Under the pieces are notes generated by a model that saw only the letters and a program-made list of their open reading frames with translations, searched no databases and was not told the DNA's origin. The position numbers and the translations under genes were made by a program. Of a stretch of 9,815 bases of DNA, positions 7,801 to 9,815 are shown piece by piece. Position 1 is the first letter of the stretch. Every line of letters starts with the position of its first letter. Source of the DNA: Candidatus Poseidoniaceae archaeon (GTDB taxonomy: Archaea; Thermoplasmatota; Poseidoniia; Poseidoniales; Poseidoniaceae); assembly GCA_029250385.1 (NCBI GenBank), contig JAQXFJ010000328.1, forward strand, positions 1-9,815, given 5' to 3'.

Positions 7801-7945
7801 CATCACATGTCCCGCCATTTGCTTGACATGTTGACATCCCGTCAGCGCTAACAAATGGAACGAATAGGTGAATGGTGAGCAGTGTAGTCATCAATAATAT
7901 GACGCCTTTTGGGCGATTATTACTATCTGCGTATGACGCCGCCAT
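4868..7945 (-). CDS. Large single-pass cell-surface protein of unknown family
   Basis: The product is 1025 residues if translation starts at the ATG at 7945; an in-frame ATG at 7978 would add 11 residues. Residues 15-34 form a hydrophobic signal segment ending in VSA, a likely cleavage site. A long, acidic, beta-rich ectodomain follows to about residue 933. One transmembrane helix (934-956) is followed by a very basic stop-transfer run (RRRRRKKRLKKARK, 957-970) and a polar tail of about 55 residues. The topology is therefore type I: outside N-terminus, cytoplasmic C-terminus. All ten cysteines are in the ectodomain and fall in five sequential pairs (40/47, 181/207, 458/470, 609/616, 700/709), and six N-x-S/T sequons (65, 90, 376, 451, 808, 875) are also only there, which fits an exported, disulphide-bonded, possibly glycosylated protein. 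No catalytic or repeat motif was recognised, so no function is proposed. The start at 7945 is preferred because a 14-nt element shared with the gene at 305 lies just before it and GGAGGT is adjacent, though with short spacing. It converges on uvrC with a 4-nt stop overlap (ttaa). Confidence 0.85.
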   Translation of the reverse strand: MAASYADSNNRPKGVILLMTTLLTIHLFVPFVSADGMSTCQANGGTCDDYSQSQDLTPNQEDWINGTYDFRLEDTDTIELDMVWAIHEFNRSALGFNDGGALEAALASDGLDPEDGAPADLIRNYFDERPNGPGTPTVRDQLKIELNNALDTSIENGFGNIVGLTTDYTNSITQQGDTILCSDDPLTDSTYSSEGAGENNAFYPPICISSTFTIELTDTAFSLVSTGNLDLERAFQGMLVMGAEINTDFTLLTLPGHIGFYSFSPPSYADIIQVGAGGSLAARSGNPAYFAGEWTVDMLNAPQGASDTETAISVRLAHRDGSLGTNTVSIAPETKAIDLNVKLDLRDESAATIDFVAGISYLDDELMNDWGVSLLNLSDSATLPLVTSDGIRLAYHNGLVELEQLTSAFPVNDIASGISDSVGSNDPITMNDLYWVSDALADGLPIAGGLNYTHSSDCLEEPQSQQRNYCVQGTPAMSAEYPVYLRSTSQPFSMSLIDILKNNFDDGDLLEYVEVLQESDLRNLLNSGLSIESVLPSTYLDSVIPEDLPPAELTLEIILPTWVRTIEGEDRLTLTKSLEGSQDVDISLAGTDPYDWRTEIRDEDMNVVCTTIQRTCISSKIELDISALRINEWSQSVSLDFALDAEVSIYRVMIPLEEIDQSGSTRVNFEAAPSDLVRVGLDIASRLAQPKSFDDVGSICSEDQTYEVCDTDLSLQFTPEGLTDFSEDIGDIITQFIQESSAELPDVEDSPFGDVDLSGFQIKTKVEGLTGLDQDIGDDEPITLSVKIPEVEFKLELDGDLGEIAGGNTSSMELNFFANAFRGLVVNPMVSAAELLGSSLTNGLVSGSGVTYPDPSGEKASYSFSGDTSIAEEYNLSLTGPVSIILPRGITIEDVEDTGGYLTISEVGGRQKITYNIPDGEFEDTISFRIKVSWLYLLMQFWVYPTFVVILLALFIRRRRRKKRLKKARKASTQQTATKVTIGDSEFSDLRGFHSEGLHGDMEKFEDYSNNGPPAMVDLQDQRFD

Positions 7946-7961
7946 GTACCTCCGTAGTACA
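7945..7961. repeat. Inverted repeat TGTAC-N7-GTACA at the surface-protein start
   Basis: This is a perfect 5-bp inverted repeat with a 7-nt centre. It covers the first base of the preferred start codon at 7945 and the GGAGGT sequence upstream. On the minus-strand message it could pair and hide the ribosome-binding site, or it could be a protein-binding site for the divergent pair. The arms are short, so chance is possible. Confidence 0.3.
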
Positions 7962-7964
7962 GTG
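7951..7964 (-). promoter_or_regulatory. Shared leader element, copy 2 (CACTGTACTACGGA)
   Basis: Read on the minus strand, this ends 5 nt before the ATG at 7945 and matches the element at 310-323 in 13 of 14 positions, including the same distance to the start codon within 1 nt. It continues here into GGAGGT, a Shine-Dalgarno match that the first copy lacks. If the upstream ATG at 7978 were used, the element would be coding, in a frame different from that implied by the first copy. Confidence 0.5.
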
Positions 7965-7996
7965 ACATTGAAATTCATTCCCCTTGTGGTATTATC

Positions 7997-9148
7997 ATGA
8001 CTGAGGTGGTTGAGCAGATAGATTCCGCTTCAGTAGTCTCAGTCGACAAAGGGACTGCTTCAATTATCATTCAATCTTTGACAACCGCAAAATTATTTGA
8101 TGAGAAATTTGTCATAACGGAGGTTAATTCGATGATTGCAATACCTATTTTGGATGTTGAGAAGGTCAAAAAATTAGCTTGGTTCGACAACACTAAACAT
8201 CAAATTACAAACTTAAATTTACTCCCTAGAACCCAAAAATATACTCCAGCAGAACAAATGGCGAAAGATATAACAGTGTACCTAAAGCAAAACATTGATT
8301 CAGATATCGCAGAGTTAATCATCAATTTACCTTTGAAATGGGAAATGTTTGGAGACTTAGCAATTATTCCTAATTCAACAATGAATAATTCACAATGGCA
8401 AGAACTTATTGGCTCGATTACTCAAAACCAAAGACGAGAAATATGGCAAATTATCGCTCAAGCACTAAGGGTAAAACGGCTTGCGCGACAACATAAGATT
8501 GCCACTGATATGATGCGAACATCACAAGTCGAAATGTTGCTGGGTGATTCGGGTGAAGTTGAAATCAATGACTTTGGAGTGAAATTTTGGCTTGATGTAA
8601 CAAAGGTCATGTTTTCCTCAGGAAATGTTACTGAGCGCCATAGAATAGGCAACATTGACATGTCAGGGGAGATTGTTGTTGATGCGTTCGCTGGAATTGG
8701 TTACTACACTCTACCAATGTTAGTTAGAAGCAATGCTCAACATGTCTATGCCTGTGAGATTAATCCAAACTCAATTCAAGCATTACAAAATGGTGCTAAA
8801 TTGAATAATGTAACCGAGCGCTTAACCATCCTTGAAGGAGATAATTTGTCTACAATGAAGCGAGTATATTCTTTGGCAGATAGAGTTCACTTAGGGATTT
8901 TGCCTTCCTCAGAAAAGGCTTGGCAATCAGCGATTAATTGCTTGAAATCCAGTGGTGGAACGTTACACATCCACATGAATGTTGAAGAAGAAAAAATCGA
9001 AGGTTTTGTCAAATATTGTACTGATCGGATTGCTAAGTTGGCAAAGCAACTTGGCCGTGAAGGAATCGCTTCTGTAGAACATGTCGAGAAAGTAAAATGG
9101 TATGCGCCAAGAATGCGCCATATCGTTATTGATGTCTCTGTTAGATAA
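7997..9148 (+). CDS. taw2: tRNA(Phe) wyosine-pathway aminocarboxypropyltransferase, Taw2/TYW2 family
   Basis: Taw2 (TYW2 in eukaryotes) transfers the 3-amino-3-carboxypropyl group of S-adenosylmethionine to C7 of 4-demethylwyosine at position 37 of tRNA(Phe), next to the anticodon. The 383-residue protein has the class I SAM-binding fold of the Trm5/TYW2 superfamily: LPLKWEMFGDLAIIP (111-125) before the catalytic domain, MFSSGNVTER (205-214), the SAM-binding glycine loop DAFAGIGYYTLP (229-240), the acidic ribose-contact position E254 in YACEINP, GDN (281-283), and the C-terminal YAPRMRHIVIDV (369-380). Two features favour TYW2/Taw2 over the methyltransferase Trm5: the FSSGNVTE motif, and LGILPSSEKAW (299-309) followed by LHIHMN (323-328) where Trm5 carries an NPP-type catalytic motif. 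An earlier wyosine step (Taw1/Trm5) must be encoded elsewhere. It is divergent from the surface-protein gene and ends directly against the opposite-strand stop at 9149. No strong Shine-Dalgarno sequence precedes the ATG, so a short-leader message is likely. Confidence 0.92.
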   Translation: MTEVVEQIDSASVVSVDKGTASIIIQSLTTAKLFDEKFVITEVNSMIAIPILDVEKVKKLAWFDNTKHQITNLNLLPRTQKYTPAEQMAKDITVYLKQNIDSDIAELIINLPLKWEMFGDLAIIPNSTMNNSQWQELIGSITQNQRREIWQIIAQALRVKRLARQHKIATDMMRTSQVEMLLGDSGEVEINDFGVKFWLDVTKVMFSSGNVTERHRIGNIDMSGEIVVDAFAGIGYYTLPMLVRSNAQHVYACEINPNSIQALQNGAKLNNVTERLTILEGDNLSTMKRVYSLADRVHLGILPSSEKAWQSAINCLKSSGGTLHIHMNVEEEKIEGFVKYCTDRIAKLAKQLGREGIASVEHVEKVKWYAPRMRHIVIDVSVR

Positions 9149-9815
9149 TTAAAACGAGCCTGGCGGCGGAGGACCGGCTGGTCTCTCAAGGGAGATATCA
9201 CTGGTTTCCGCTTGAGCCAGCATTGAGAAGTCATCTTGATACGGCAACTCATCAATTTCCAAATCCGCTTTTTTCTTTCTTAAATAAACAATAATTCCAA
9301 CCCCAGCAATACTGGCAAAGATCATAATTCTGATGAATAAATCAAACCATGAATCCATATTTGCATTATCAGGGAATGTGTCATAATAATTAGCAATGCC
9401 ATCCCCATCTGAATCATATTTCGCCTTGGAATCATTAGGAAATTGGTCAGAATTATCACCCAGCCCGTCATTATCTGTATCGTCCCATTCTGCTCTATTA
9501 TCAGGGAATGCGTCTTGATTATCGCCTATTCCATCGACATCCCGGTCATAACATTCAGTTGGGTCATCAGGCCATATGTCTTGATTATCCCCGCATCCAT
9601 CGCCATCAGAATCTAACCATTCAGTTGGGTCAATAGGAAACGCATCAGCATTATCCCCTACCGTATCGCCATCAGTATCATTCCATTCTGCTGGGTCACT
9701 TGGAAAAATATCCGTATTATCCCCGTATGTATCGTTGTCGAAATCATACCAGTCTAGGGGATCATTGGGGAATAAATCCGTATTATCACCATACCCATCA
9801 CCATCAGAGTCAGCC
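9149..9815 (-). CDS. Thrombospondin type 3 repeat surface protein, C-terminal part only (runs off right edge)
   Basis: The frame is open from the right edge to the TAA at 9149-9151, giving the last 222 residues; the N-terminus and signal peptide are outside the window. The internal ATG at 9358 is not a start, because the frame continues upstream through the repeat array. The visible part has seven tandem 22-residue calcium-binding repeats of the pattern DxDxDGxGDNxDxFPxDPxEWx, then one transmembrane helix (FIRIMIFASIAGVGIIVYL), a basic stop-transfer KKK, and a cytoplasmic tail of about 40 residues that is acidic and ends in PAGPPPPGSF. Type 3 repeats bind Ca2+ through the Asp ladder and form rigid rods, so this is probably a stalk that carries an N-terminal domain away from the membrane. 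That domain is not visible. Similar repeat-plus-anchor proteins are common in marine planktonic archaea. The gene abuts taw2 tail to tail with no spacer. Confidence 0.88.
   Translation of the reverse strand, partial: ADSDGDGYGDNTDLFPNDPLDWYDFDNDTYGDNTDIFPSDPAEWNDTDGDTVGDNADAFPIDPTEWLDSDGDGCGDNQDIWPDDPTECYDRDVDGIGDNQDAFPDNRAEWDDTDNDGLGDNSDQFPNDSKAKYDSDGDGIANYYDTFPDNANMDSWFDLFIRIMIFASIAGVGIIVYLRKKKADLEIDELPYQDDFSMLAQAETSDISLERPAGPPPPGSF
9359..9811 (-). repeat. 66-bp coding tandem repeats (seven thrombospondin type 3 units)
   Basis: Six full in-frame 66-bp units (22 residues each) start at 9811, 9745, 9679, 9613, 9547 and 9481. A seventh unit of 19 residues begins at 9415 and has lost the GDN and EW positions (GIANYYDTFPDNAN) just before the membrane helix. 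The fourth unit has two unusual cysteines, GCGDN and TEC, the second replacing the conserved Trp. The array continues towards or past the right edge. Confidence 0.9.

Noticed and set aside
8458..8661. 67-codon minus-strand frame within taw2
   Set aside because: Antisense to conserved Taw2 sequence including FSSGNVTE; no independent support.
7997..9148. Trm5 (tRNA m1G37 methyltransferase) as the identity of this gene
   Set aside because: The NPP-type catalytic motif of Trm5 is replaced by LPSS, and the FSSGNVTE and HIHMN motifs are those of the TYW2/Taw2 branch.
8887..9255. 122-codon minus-strand frame across the end of taw2 and the next gene
   Set aside because: Overlaps two real genes, is in a different frame from the membrane protein, and shows no domain signal.
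9359..9815. Regularly spaced 66-bp repeats as a possible CRISPR array
   Set aside because: The units are contiguous, in frame, vary by codon, and encode the calcium-binding type 3 repeat pattern; there are no unique spacers between identical repeats.

Overview
The window looks like archaeal chromosome, most likely from a marine Euryarchaeota lineage of the Marine Group II / Poseidoniales type. The evidence is a combination: a Taw2/TYW2-type tRNA wyosine enzyme (archaeal/eukaryotic only), a winged-helix plus STAND ATPase of a typically archaeal kind, stand-alone Lrp RAM-domain proteins, a bacterial-type UvrC, and AT-rich genes for large calcium-binding-repeat surface proteins with a single C-terminal membrane anchor. 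The lineage assignment is inference; no rRNA or other marker gene is present.

Layout from left to right: (1) the N-terminal 101 residues of a secreted protein on the minus strand, running off the left edge (1-305); (2) a 111-bp divergent spacer; (3) two tandem 77-residue RAM-domain paralogues on the plus strand (417-650, 659-892); (4) a winged-helix STAND ATPase on the minus strand (889-3114); (5) a 56-bp divergent spacer with two short palindromes; (6) uvrC on the plus strand (3171-4871); (7) a single-pass surface protein of about 1025 residues on the minus strand (4868-7945); (8) a short divergent spacer; (9) taw2 on the plus strand (7997-9148); (10) the C-terminal end of a thrombospondin-type-3-repeat membrane protein on the minus strand, running off the right edge (9149-9815). 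No stretch longer than 300 bases lacks a gene, and no tRNA, rRNA, CRISPR array or insertion sequence was seen.

The packing is extreme. The coding strand switches at every junction except between the two RAM genes, and all three convergent junctions have stop codons that overlap by 4 nt or abut with no gap. All three cell-surface genes lie on the minus strand and the housekeeping or small regulatory genes on the plus strand. The only evident operon is the RAM pair.

The most interesting signal is a near-identical 14-nt element (CACTGTAC-W-ACGGA, 13 of 14 bases shared) placed 4-5 nt before the start codons of two otherwise unrelated surface-protein genes, at 310-323 and 7951-7964. It sits in different reading frames in the two places, so it is not explained by protein conservation. 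It may be a shared promoter, leader or translation-control element for exported proteins, and it also argues that the large surface protein starts at 7945 rather than 7978. Other points of note are a UvrC lacking the usual four-cysteine Fe-S region, and a large surface protein of no recognised family whose ten cysteines fall in five sequential pairs.
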